Notes under the pieces: generated by a model
Database searches by the model: none
The model's input: only the letters and a program-made list of their open reading frames with translations
Told to the model about the DNA's origin: nothing
Shown: piece after piece, positions 1 through 8,551 of the stretch
Layout: each line of letters starts with the position of its first letter
Position numbering within the stretch: the first letter of the stretch is position 1
Translations under genes and position numbers: made by a program
Origin: Bacteroidales bacterium
Lineage (GTDB): Bacteria > Bacteroidota > Bacteroidia > Bacteroidales > GCA-2748055
Assembly (NCBI GenBank): GCA_029210585.1
Contig: JARGFP010000015.1
Coordinates: 1-64,000 of the forward strand
Reading direction: 5' to 3'
DNA length: 64,000 bases

Positions 1-1226
1 AGGTCCCCGTTCTCATCATAGGGCTGGGCCAGGGGCGGAAGGTAGAGGTAATCATAGTATGCAGAACTTGCCTCCCTTGTCTGGAAAGACCGGGCGAGAT
101 AGGTATTACCTCCCACGCTTAGCCAGTCTGTTGCCTTCTGGTCAAAATTCAGCCTGAAGCTCCCGCGCTGGAAGGAGGATTCAGGTCGCAGTCCATCCTG
201 GTCAAAATAACCAAAAGAGGTTGCGATCCTGGTATTTTCATCGCCTCCCCTGATGCTCAGGTTATGTTGCTGCATCATGGCATTGTCGATCACCAGGTCC
301 TCCCAGTTTACAAATTCACCGCTTTCAAATGATTCCAGCATCGCTTCATCCAGGATCACCTCCGGCGGGAAATATTCTCTCCAGTTCGACAACGTATCTA
401 TAAACGGTGCGCTCAGTGCTGCATCAGATCTGAATCCCTGTGTCCTGTATTCCAGCCATTCATCACCCCCGTAGACTTCAAAATTTTTCCAGATCGTCTG
501 CAGTGTGGTGGAGGCATCATAGGTTACCTGCATTTCACCGCTTTTCCCCCGTTTTGTGGTGAGCAGGATCACCCCATTGGAGGCCCTTGCCCCGTAAATG
601 GATTGTGCACTTGCATCTTTCAGCACTTCGACGGATTCAATATCCCTGGCATTGATATCATTGATATTGCCAACAGGTACACCATCCACAATATACAGCG
701 GGGAGTTGCTCCCTGAAAGTGATTTGCGTCCCCGGATGATAATATTGGAAGAACCACCCGGTCTTGCGTTTCCCAGGCTGACTTCAACACCGGCTGCATT
801 TCCCCGGATCATTTCGGCAATATTGGTTGTAGGGACCGCATTCATCTCATCTGCAGTAATGGATGCAACCGAGCCCGTAAGGTCGCTCTTCTTTTGCACA
901 CCATACCCCACCACGACCACTTCATCCAGTCCAAGGTAGTCCGATTCCAGCTGGACATCGATACGGGTCCTTTGTCCCACCGCGACTTCCTTGTCAAGCA
1001 GACCCACAAATGAGTACCTCAGGATGGCATTTCCATCCACCGTGATCGTATAAAACCCGCTGGCATCCGTAATGGTTCCGTTATTGGTACCAAGTTCCAT
1101 TACTGTCACACCAGTCAGTCCCCCCGGATCTTCAGCTGTGGTGACCTTTCCCGTAATGGTTCGTTCCTGACCAAAAATAAAATTACAGGTCAGTAATAAT
1201 ACAAGCGTTGGCAATAACTTTCTCAT
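1..1226 (-). CDS. SusC/RagA-type TonB-dependent outer-membrane receptor (C-terminus beyond window)
   Basis: The first 408 residues are present; the rest lies left of the window. It begins with a signal peptide (MRKLLPTLVLLLTCNFIFGQ). A carboxypeptidase-D-like regulatory domain follows (about residues 22-100, TITGKVTTAEDPGGLTGVTV). Next come the family's linker VVVGYGVQKKSDLTGSV and a TonB plug domain with the IRGRKSLSGSNSPLYIVDGV segment. Members of this family form the barrel that, with a SusD lipoprotein lid, imports oligosaccharides across the outer membrane using TonB energy. It lies downstream of an HTCS sensor on the same strand and is preceded by a possible 31-residue membrane peptide. 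Its SusD partner is presumably further left. Family assignment is firm; substrate is unknown. Confidence 0.93.
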   Translation of the reverse strand, partial: MRKLLPTLVLLLTCNFIFGQERTITGKVTTAEDPGGLTGVTVMELGTNNGTITDASGFYTITVDGNAILRYSFVGLLDKEVAVGQRTRIDVQLESDYLGLDEVVVVGYGVQKKSDLTGSVASITADEMNAVPTTNIAEMIRGNAAGVEVSLGNARPGGSSNIIIRGRKSLSGSNSPLYIVDGVPVGNINDINARDIESVEVLKDASAQSIYGARASNGVILLTTKRGKSGEMQVTYDASTTLQTIWKNFEVYGGDEWLEYRTQGFRSDAALSAPFIDTLSNWREYFPPEVILDEAMLESFESGEFVNWEDLVIDNAMMQQHNLSIRGGDENTRIATSFGYFDQDGLRPESSFQRGSFRLNFDQKATDWLSVGGNTYLARSFQTREASSAYYDYLYLPPLAQPYDENGD

Positions 1227-1249
1227 TCAATTTTAGTTTTAGCGTTGTA

Positions 1250-1345
1250 TTAAAGAATGTAGATGAAAAAGAGTAAAAAGCCCACCATACATACTATGAG
1301 CAGAAGCTGTACATAGAAATATTTTTTTTGTTGCTTGTGGCTCAT
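1250..1345 (-). CDS. possible 31-residue single-span membrane peptide upstream of SusC
   Basis: This is an ATG-to-TAA reading frame of 31 codons with a plausible membrane-protein layout. The N-terminus is polar and lysine-rich (MSHKQQKKYF). About 19 hydrophobic residues follow (from VQLLLIVCMVGFLLFF), ending in IYIL-stop. It stops 23 bp before the SusC start codon on the same strand, so it would be cotranscribed with SusC. No obvious Shine-Dalgarno sequence is seen, which is usual in this phylum. I do not recognise a family. It could be chance in an AT-rich leader, but the charge/hydrophobic segregation and position make it worth keeping. Confidence 0.4.
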   Translation of the reverse strand: MSHKQQKKYFYVQLLLIVCMVGFLLFFIYIL

Positions 1346-1496
1346 AAGTTGGCTTAATGATCAATTAAAATTATCTAAAAGTCCGTCATCAAAGGTTTTA
1401 AAATAGTTCAACATGGTTTTTGAATTGGTTTTTCATCCTCCAGGCACTCACGCACAGTAAAATAGATCTTTGATGAATCTCTTTTTCGAGAAGCGC

Positions 1497-4400
1497 CTAT
1501 TTGCCTGCATTTTTCCTGAATTCAGTCGGTGTAACGCCAAAATGTTTCCTGAACCTGGTACTGAAATGCTTGGCATTGGAAAAACCTGAGGAATATGCGA
1601 TCTCGGAGATCGATTCTTGTGAATTGATCAGGAGGTTTGCGGCTTTCTTCAGTTTACATACCCTGACGAATTCCTGGATGGTGTACCCGGAGATTGATTT
1701 GATCTTGCGATAGAGCACAGACCTCGACATACCCATCTCCCTGGAGACAGAGACCACATCGAGCTCCGTCTCACCGGACCTGGCTTCAATGACATTGATC
1801 AGTTTATCCAGGAACTTTTCATCCAGCCTGTTTGAGGTAACCTCCTCCGGAACCAGGGTATTGAAACCACTGAATTTTTTCTTCAGCAGCTGCCTTGACT
1901 CCAGCAGGTTCCGTATCGTCAGTTTGAGCACTTCGGGGTTGTAAGGCTTCTTGATGAATGCATCTGCCCCATGATCCAGTCCGGCTATCTGCGTCTCATC
2001 ATCGGTTTTGGCAGTAAGCATGATCACCGGGATGTGCGATGTGGCCAGTTCCGACTTGATTTTTTCTGTGAATTCGATCCCGTTCATCACCGGCATCATC
2101 AGGTCTGTGATGATCAGATCAGGCATATACTTATCGGCCATTGTTAAGCCTTCCCTTCCATTGGGGGCCGCAACAAAATTATATACGTCTCCCTCCTGGT
2201 CCCTGATCATCCTGATGATCGACGGATTGTCTTCCACAATGAGGACAAGCGGCAAGCCTTCACGAAGTTTATCCGGTGCATCAAAAGCACTGAGGAAGAG
2301 TTCGTTTTTAATCTCGGAGCTGTCAATCCGGAGCTGATATCCCTGTGGATTTTCCTGCGTCTTCTCTTCTGCAGTAAAATGTTGTTCACCAGTGGGCAAT
2401 TCCACGTTGAATATGGTCCCTGTTTCCGGGTTGCTGGTCACTCCGATGATTCCCCCGTGTAATTCAACCAATCTTTTGCTGTATGCAAGCCCGATGCCTG
2501 AACCTTTCTGCCGGTTGGAACGCGTTTCATCCTTTCTGCCCGACTGGTAGAAACGGTCAAATATAAGGCCGAGTTCTTCTTCAGGGATACCCTCCCCGGT
2601 ATTAAAAACACTGATAACCACATATTCGACGGTAAGTAGATTTTCACCACTCATTTTTTTCTCCGCAACATGCTCAGAGACCATTTTCCTTTGAACCATA
2701 TCCAGGATAATTCTGATCTGTCCTCCGTCATCAGTAAACTTGAAGGCATTTGAAAGCAGGTTAAACATCACCTTTTCAATCTTTGCCGGATCGAACCAGA
2801 TGTCAGGGATGGGTGATGCAACGTGGAATGTGAAATCAATTCCCCGTTGCTCCGACAATTCAGTGTAATTGTCCTTGATATTCCGGATGAACTCAACAAT
2901 ATTCAGTTTTTCCACTGAAAGCCGTGTCAGCCCGCTTTCTGCTTTCCTGAAATCGAGTAGTTCATTGATCAATCGTAACAACCTGTTAATGTTCTGCCTG
3001 ATAATCTGCCCGGCATCTTCACGCCGGTTCGTGTTTTCATTGTCAAGCAGACTGTCAAGATACCCCCGGATCAGTGTAAGTGGTGTGCGGAATTCATGCG
3101 AAATATTGGTAAAGAACCGGAGCTTCAGTTGGTTCAGTTCCTCCATGTGCTCCTTCTCCCTGCGCTGCATCTCCAGCTCATTTTTCACATTGATCCATGA
3201 GATGATATAGGCCCTGAAAAGCAATAACAGGGAAGTGAGAACGATAGCATAAATAACGAAGGCGACCCACGATTTCCATGGTGGCGGCATCACCCGCAGG
3301 TACACTGCTGCGGCCTGTTCCGACTCAACTCCACTGCTGTTGACTGCTTTCACCATGAATGTGTATCTCCCGGGGTCGAGGTTGGTATAAACTGCCGACT
3401 GGTTTTCAGTGAAATCCGTCCAGTCCCGGTCAAACCTTTCAAGGAAGGTGGCGTATTTTGAATTATCCGAATTGATGAGCCCGATACTTGTAAAATGGAT
3501 GGAAACATTGTTCTGGTCGTGCCTGAGCACGAGCGTATCCTGGAGGAAAAGCTGCTTATTTAGCGGACTGCCTTCTTCACCGATAATGACCGGTTTGTTG
3601 TAGAGGTAAAGGTCCGTCAAAATGACACGCGGGCTGAACCGGTTCTCTTTCAGGCTATCGGGGAAAAAAGCGTTGAATCCCCCTGGTCCTCCAAGGATAA
3701 TGCGCCGGTCACCAGTAATGATTCCTGCATTGGAGTAGAACTGGTTGGATTGCAGACCGTCCGATTCTGAATAAATCCTGAACCTGTTTTGCAGGGGCTG
3801 ATAACGCACCAGCCCGCGATTGGTTGTAATCCAGAATTGCCCGTTGTGGTCCTGGAGGATGCAATTGATCACATTGCCCGGCAATCCGTCAGATGCACTG
3901 ATATGCCTGAAGACTCCGCTCTCAGGTGAAAGAATATTGATCCCCCCTCCTTCGGTCCCGATCCATATGTCACCGTGTTCGTCTTCAAGGAGGGTCAGAA
4001 TCCTGTTGTTGGATAGAGAAGTTGTATCACCCTCCCTTGTCCTGTAGGCACGAAAGGACTTTTCGCCCGGGATAAGTACGTTCAACCCATTATTGGTACC
4101 GATCCAGATCCGGCCTTTCCTGTCTTCCATCAGAACTTTCACAGCATTGTCGAGCAGGTTCATATCCTCCCGGAGATATCTTTCCATCTGATCATTACGC
4201 AGGTTGTACCTGTATACTCCACCCATGGTGGCTATCCAGATTTCGAAGGTCCTGGAAAGCAGCATATCATAAACATGCGCCCGCAGGAGGGAGTTATTTT
4301 CATCTCCAGGATGAGTGAATTTCCTTATCCTGTAGGTATCAAGATCAAGCAGGTTGATCCCGCCGGCAAACGTTCCAACCCAAAGGTTCCCCCTGTGATC

Positions 4401-5666
4401 ATCCATCAGGCTCAGAATGGTATTGGAACTGATCGAGGAACCACCTTCCGGATCGTTTTTAAAGATCCTGAAATCATGCGCGTTGTTGCGAAGCAGGTTG
4501 AGTCCGCCCCTGGTACCAAACCACACACCTCCCCTGCTGTCCTGCAAAATGGAACGCACGTTATTATCAGACAGACTGTTGGGATTATTAACCTCGTGTC
4601 CCACCGGCAGAAAGATCCGGTCATATTCACTGTTGAAACTGATTCCTCCGGCATACGTCCCCACCCAGAGGTTTTTATAATGATCCCTGAAAATGCTGTA
4701 AATACTATTGTTAATGATACTGTAAGGATCATTCGGGTCATTGGTGATTATTTCCATTTCAAAGCTGACCGGGTCCATCAGGACCATGCCACCCCCATCA
4801 GTACCGGCAAGAAGAATACCTTCTTCGCTGAAAGCAAGGTCCCGGACCAGGTCAATCGTGATACTGGAGTTCCCGGAATTGATCAGTGAAAATGCCCCGG
4901 TGTGCTTGTTCAGTTTCAGGATTCCTTCCCCGTCTGTTCCTCCGAACAACCATTCCTCGTTATAGTCAAGCAACACCTGGACGCGCTGCTGTATGTCTTT
5001 CCAGCGTTCCAACACCACCTCACACCTGCCGGTGTTCAGGTGGTACCTGCACAAGCCTTCATAGGCGCCAAACCATAAGGTGGAATCATTCTCGAACATC
5101 AACCCCCTTACCCGGGTCAGCAACAGGCCCGGTAGGTTTTCCGGTTCCGGGACGATTACTTTTACTGAATCGTCTCCCTGCTCCAGTTTCATGATTCCAC
5201 TGGCATTGGTTCCGAACCAGATGTCTCCCCGGCTGTTACCGGTTATTGAAATTATATTTGAAGCATCTGTGTTTTCGTTTCCCAGGGGGTTGCTGTAAAC
5301 ATGAAAATGATCGGTCGCCTGATTATACCTGGCCAGGCCGGACTGCGTCCCGACCCAGATGTTCCCATTCACATCCTTATACAATATATTGATATGGGAA
5401 CTTTTCAGCCCGCCGTCAAACTGGTCATATACCCTGAATCCTGAGCCATCAAATCGGTTCAGGCCATTCCTGGTCGCAATCCAGATAAACCCGACATCAT
5501 CCTCCACGATGTCATATACCACATTGTTCGAAAGTCCATCTTCAGGAAGGATGTGTCTGAAAAACAAGGGATCTCCCAATGGCAATGCCCGGACTGGCAT
5601 TCCAACTGTAAGTACCAGGAATAGCAATATAAAGCGTGAGACAATATTTGCGTGCTTCAGCTGCAT
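1497..5666 (-). CDS. hybrid two-component system sensor-regulator (HTCS), AraC-type
   Basis: A single 1389-residue protein joins a periplasmic sensor to a DNA-binding output. It has a signal peptide, then about 14 beta-propeller (Reg_prop) repeats with motifs such as DIWFGT and IWIGTNNGL. A Y_Y_Y domain follows near residues 740-800 and one membrane span near 810-830. The cytoplasmic part has a HisKA domain with HEFRTP (His857), a HATPase domain with GSGIGLAY, a receiver domain with ITDLMMP (Asp1188), and a C-terminal AraC HTH. HTCS proteins bind glycan breakdown products in the periplasm and activate their utilisation locus. A TTG two codons upstream (5672) could also start translation; ATG at 5666 is preferred. 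It sits between the beta-helix protein (34 bp away) and the left-edge SusC, its likely target. Confidence 0.95.
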   Translation of the reverse strand: MQLKHANIVSRFILLFLVLTVGMPVRALPLGDPLFFRHILPEDGLSNNVVYDIVEDDVGFIWIATRNGLNRFDGSGFRVYDQFDGGLKSSHINILYKDVNGNIWVGTQSGLARYNQATDHFHVYSNPLGNENTDASNIISITGNSRGDIWFGTNASGIMKLEQGDDSVKVIVPEPENLPGLLLTRVRGLMFENDSTLWFGAYEGLCRYHLNTGRCEVVLERWKDIQQRVQVLLDYNEEWLFGGTDGEGILKLNKHTGAFSLINSGNSSITIDLVRDLAFSEEGILLAGTDGGGMVLMDPVSFEMEIITNDPNDPYSIINNSIYSIFRDHYKNLWVGTYAGGISFNSEYDRIFLPVGHEVNNPNSLSDNNVRSILQDSRGGVWFGTRGGLNLLRNNAHDFRIFKNDPEGGSSISSNTILSLMDDHRGNLWVGTFAGGINLLDLDTYRIRKFTHPGDENNSLLRAHVYDMLLSRTFEIWIATMGGVYRYNLRNDQMERYLREDMNLLDNAVKVLMEDRKGRIWIGTNNGLNVLIPGEKSFRAYRTREGDTTSLSNNRILTLLEDEHGDIWIGTEGGGINILSPESGVFRHISASDGLPGNVINCILQDHNGQFWITTNRGLVRYQPLQNRFRIYSESDGLQSNQFYSNAGIITGDRRIILGGPGGFNAFFPDSLKENRFSPRVILTDLYLYNKPVIIGEEGSPLNKQLFLQDTLVLRHDQNNVSIHFTSIGLINSDNSKYATFLERFDRDWTDFTENQSAVYTNLDPGRYTFMVKAVNSSGVESEQAAAVYLRVMPPPWKSWVAFVIYAIVLTSLLLLFRAYIISWINVKNELEMQRREKEHMEELNQLKLRFFTNISHEFRTPLTLIRGYLDSLLDNENTNRREDAGQIIRQNINRLLRLINELLDFRKAESGLTRLSVEKLNIVEFIRNIKDNYTELSEQRGIDFTFHVASPIPDIWFDPAKIEKVMFNLLSNAFKFTDDGGQIRIILDMVQRKMVSEHVAEKKMSGENLLTVEYVVISVFNTGEGIPEEELGLIFDRFYQSGRKDETRSNRQKGSGIGLAYSKRLVELHGGIIGVTSNPETGTIFNVELPTGEQHFTAEEKTQENPQGYQLRIDSSEIKNELFLSAFDAPDKLREGLPLVLIVEDNPSIIRMIRDQEGDVYNFVAAPNGREGLTMADKYMPDLIITDLMMPVMNGIEFTEKIKSELATSHIPVIMLTAKTDDETQIAGLDHGADAFIKKPYNPEVLKLTIRNLLESRQLLKKKFSGFNTLVPEEVTSNRLDEKFLDKLINVIEARSGETELDVVSVSREMGMSRSVLYRKIKSISGYTIQEFVRVCKLKKAANLLINSQESISEIAYSSGFSNAKHFSTRFRKHFGVTPTEFRKNAGK

Positions 5667-5700
5667 GTTCAAATAAAAACAAACGAATCAATTGCACTTT

Positions 5701-8346
5701 TTATTCCTGAACAGTAAAAGGAGTACTGGTATCCAGACTGCCCTGAAGCTTCAAAATATAATATCCGGGATTCAGTCCCATTGCATGGGTTTGCAAACAA
5801 AAATCTATACGGTTCTCATTCACAGCTTCTTTCCCCCTGGCAACTACTTTTCCTTCTGTGTTCAGGATCGACCAGCTAAAGGTACCACTCTCAACATTAT
5901 CAGCAGTAACATTCAGAATATTTCTTGCAGGGTTCGGAAAAAGCCGCACCGGTTGTCGGGGTTTAAATACTTCCAATGCATTATTCAGGGTCTGGTGGAC
6001 GCCGATATTTATCGATCCAGTGAGCGGATTACCATATAAATCTTCTTCAGGCATCCCTTCAACCTGCATACCTGCACCCGTCAGGGGAGAACCGGACTGG
6101 ATCATAAATCCATCCAGGGATTCAATATCTGCAGCAGGTCCGGGATCAACAAAAGCAGGATCAGCCAGAACCTTCTCAGGATCCGGCGGTTCACTTGCTG
6201 TATGGTTGCCATAAAATGCATTATTTGAGAAAACATTGTTCCTGGATTGTCCAAAATCGTAAGTCGGATTGCTTCCGAGACTGTAAAAAACATTGTTGTA
6301 ATAATAAGAGCCATTCGCTGCTGCTCCTGACCATGCACCGTTGTATATCTGGATAATATTATCCAGTGATTCTCCCGTATAAAAAACATTGTTGTAAACG
6401 AAAAGGTTGGTTAATACACCAGATGTCCGCACAATATGGGACGCGTTGTCGACCAGTATATTGTACCTGATGATCGTCCCGTCGTTGAACCTGGGAACCG
6501 ACGTGGTACCACCGGCTCCCCCGGTTGCCACGACCCCGCCGTACCCGTTATGGTGAAGGTAATTGTACTGGATAATGGTGTACTTGGTCCTGAAATCGCT
6601 GTCGATCCCGCGGGCATCAGTGTCACCCTCGTTGTATACCGTATAAGATGCCTCGTTGAACTGGAACAATGCACTGTCGGTATTGAAACAGAATGCTGCA
6701 TTTCCGCTGAGGGTGGTGGCACAATTATAAAAATAATTGTATTCGATCAGCGGCTTATCTGCAACCCTTAGAATCAATCCATTACCTTCTGTGCTCTCTA
6801 TCCGGTTGTTCCGGAAAACCATGTTCCGTGCAGGGACCCAGTTGTCATACGTGTTTTCGCTCAGCTCATCGCCGAATTCAGACAACAGCCCGCGCCGGTC
6901 CCAGCTTGAAGCATTGCTGACACCGGTCCTTCCAAGGTCATGAAAATAACAGTCCTCTATAAACACGGTGTCGAACCAGGTGGGGATTGCATCACCGGTG
7001 ATCTCCATGTAAATACCTCCATAATTCTTGCTGATCTCGCTGAATGACTGGTCGTCAGACACCTGGGCATTGATATCATATATTTCCAGGTTTCTGAATA
7101 TAAAATGATTGACCTCACCCATTTCGTGTGCGTGCACGTAAATGCCTCTCTTATAGACTCCTGACATCCCATCGTCTACTACTTCAAAATTCCTGATCCG
7201 GAGGCCATCCATTTCCCAATAACTTACATTGTCGAAGTGTACCGTATTGCTCTGGTAGGTGCCCGGCCCGTTCAGAAGTGGAGCATCGCCTTCACCGTAT
7301 GTCCCGACCAGGTTTGGGTTCCCGGGTTCTCCTGACCCATGCAGTACCAGCGAACCTGTCCATTCTTCCCCTTTTTTGAAAAGGACCTGGCTTCCCGGCA
7401 GAAAGTGGATCCTGTTCACTACTTCAAAGGTCCTGAAGGGAGAATTCTCCGATGTACCGTCGTTACTGTTGTCACCTCCTGTACCATCAATATAATAGGT
7501 ATACTTGTTGCCGAGGGGTGGTGTGGTCAACTGCACTGCATTTGTCGGTTCTGAACTGCCCAGCCCGTTCACGGCCTTCACCCTGAAATGGTAACTTGTA
7601 GAAGGAACCAGGTCAAAATACGATTTATATTCTGTGTTTGCGGGCACTGTATCATGAACCACGAAATTTACACCGTCAGGACTGCTTTCTATGATATAGA
7701 AAGATTCCTCCTCTGCCTGGTCCGCCCAGGTAAGCTCTGCCTGTTTTGGTGTAAGAACTCTGACCCTCAGGTCGGAGGGTGCCACGGGAATTTGTGTTGC
7801 CTCGGAAATTACGAGTTGAGGTATGTTTGTCCCCGCCTCCTTCGTGGTAAAACGTGTATGGTTGTTCGACTGGAAAGGATCTTCAATACCAACCGAGAGA
7901 AATCCGTCTGTCCCCTGTTTGATAAGATGAGCGGTGACATCCAGGTGGATCCAGGTCCCCTCATCCGCCTTTTTAATGCTTTGCAATAATAAACGTTCTC
8001 CCATCTCCGGTGCATTGCTCCATGTAAGGGTACTCTCCTCCCAGCTATCGGGAATGCTATAGAGACCGATCTGCATGTCATCATGTACATATTCGGTAAA
8101 CAGCTGTATTTCGGCACGCAGGATCTTATCAAGGGAAATACCTGAAACATCAAATTTCAGGTAACCTCTGCGTGTATATTCTTCGCTGGTGGGACTGCTT
8201 TTAACATAAATGCTGTTATCAGCACCAAAATTATCATCTGTGTATGAACCTCCCCTGTCATACGTATCCGCTGTAATAAAAGGTATTTGTGCGCTTATTA
8301 CGCTGGATATCAGTATATAAAAACAAATGAAAGTGATTTTTTTCAT
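5701..8346 (-). CDS. secreted CBM96-type / FN3 / right-handed beta-helix protein with T9SS type A tail
   Basis: The 881-residue product starts at MKKITFICFYIL, with a signal peptide ending VISAQ. A longer reading frame upstream has no secretory logic. Residues about 22-185 form a DNRLRE/CBM96-type jelly roll (TADTYDRGGSYTDDNFGADN, RRGYLKFDVSGI). A fibronectin type III domain (about 190-280) follows. Then comes a long parallel beta-helix rich in NN and YNN turns (about 290-780), of the sort found in polysaccharide lyases and epimerases. The last 80 residues are a T9SS type A sorting domain (RLFPNPARNILNVTA). It is probably a surface-attached polysaccharide-binding or -cleaving protein. I cannot assign a PL or GH family, and no catalytic residues are claimed. 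Confidence 0.88.
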   Translation of the reverse strand: MKKITFICFYILISSVISAQIPFITADTYDRGGSYTDDNFGADNSIYVKSSPTSEEYTRRGYLKFDVSGISLDKILRAEIQLFTEYVHDDMQIGLYSIPDSWEESTLTWSNAPEMGERLLLQSIKKADEGTWIHLDVTAHLIKQGTDGFLSVGIEDPFQSNNHTRFTTKEAGTNIPQLVISEATQIPVAPSDLRVRVLTPKQAELTWADQAEEESFYIIESSPDGVNFVVHDTVPANTEYKSYFDLVPSTSYHFRVKAVNGLGSSEPTNAVQLTTPPLGNKYTYYIDGTGGDNSNDGTSENSPFRTFEVVNRIHFLPGSQVLFKKGEEWTGSLVLHGSGEPGNPNLVGTYGEGDAPLLNGPGTYQSNTVHFDNVSYWEMDGLRIRNFEVVDDGMSGVYKRGIYVHAHEMGEVNHFIFRNLEIYDINAQVSDDQSFSEISKNYGGIYMEITGDAIPTWFDTVFIEDCYFHDLGRTGVSNASSWDRRGLLSEFGDELSENTYDNWVPARNMVFRNNRIESTEGNGLILRVADKPLIEYNYFYNCATTLSGNAAFCFNTDSALFQFNEASYTVYNEGDTDARGIDSDFRTKYTIIQYNYLHHNGYGGVVATGGAGGTTSVPRFNDGTIIRYNILVDNASHIVRTSGVLTNLFVYNNVFYTGESLDNIIQIYNGAWSGAAANGSYYYNNVFYSLGSNPTYDFGQSRNNVFSNNAFYGNHTASEPPDPEKVLADPAFVDPGPAADIESLDGFMIQSGSPLTGAGMQVEGMPEEDLYGNPLTGSINIGVHQTLNNALEVFKPRQPVRLFPNPARNILNVTADNVESGTFSWSILNTEGKVVARGKEAVNENRIDFCLQTHAMGLNPGYYILKLQGSLDTSTPFTVQE

Positions 8347-8419
8347 AATTATCATTGATGTTTGTCCTGGTTGAGTCAACCAAAGGATCATGGGTAGGTT
8401 GACTTTACTTTCTTCACTG

Positions 8420-8427
8420 CAAAGGTA
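8420..8427 (-). promoter_or_regulatory. -7 promoter element TACCTTTG
   Basis: On the minus strand the sequence reads TACCTTTG followed by CAG, matching the Bacteroidota -7 consensus TAnnTTTG(C). It lies 74 bp before the start of the CBM96-type/beta-helix gene. No TTTG is found 19-21 bp upstream, so only half of the promoter consensus is present. Confidence 0.45.
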
Positions 8428-8551
8428 CAAAAACTCCCCCCCTCCCTGAAGTCATTTCTGCTTCCTGAAGCGGGGAAGTTTAAAAAATACAGACTGAATG
8501 AATCACACTGGAAAAGAAACGTGTTCATTCCAAGGTTCATTTTATGCCCGT

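Noticed and set aside
4275-4889. 204-codon plus-strand frame opposite the HTCS propeller
   Set aside because: Explained by the repeated propeller codons on the opposite strand; no independent support.
1497-5672. TTG start at 5672 for the left HTCS gene
   Set aside because: It adds only two residues. The ATG at 5666 is adequate and gives the same signal peptide.
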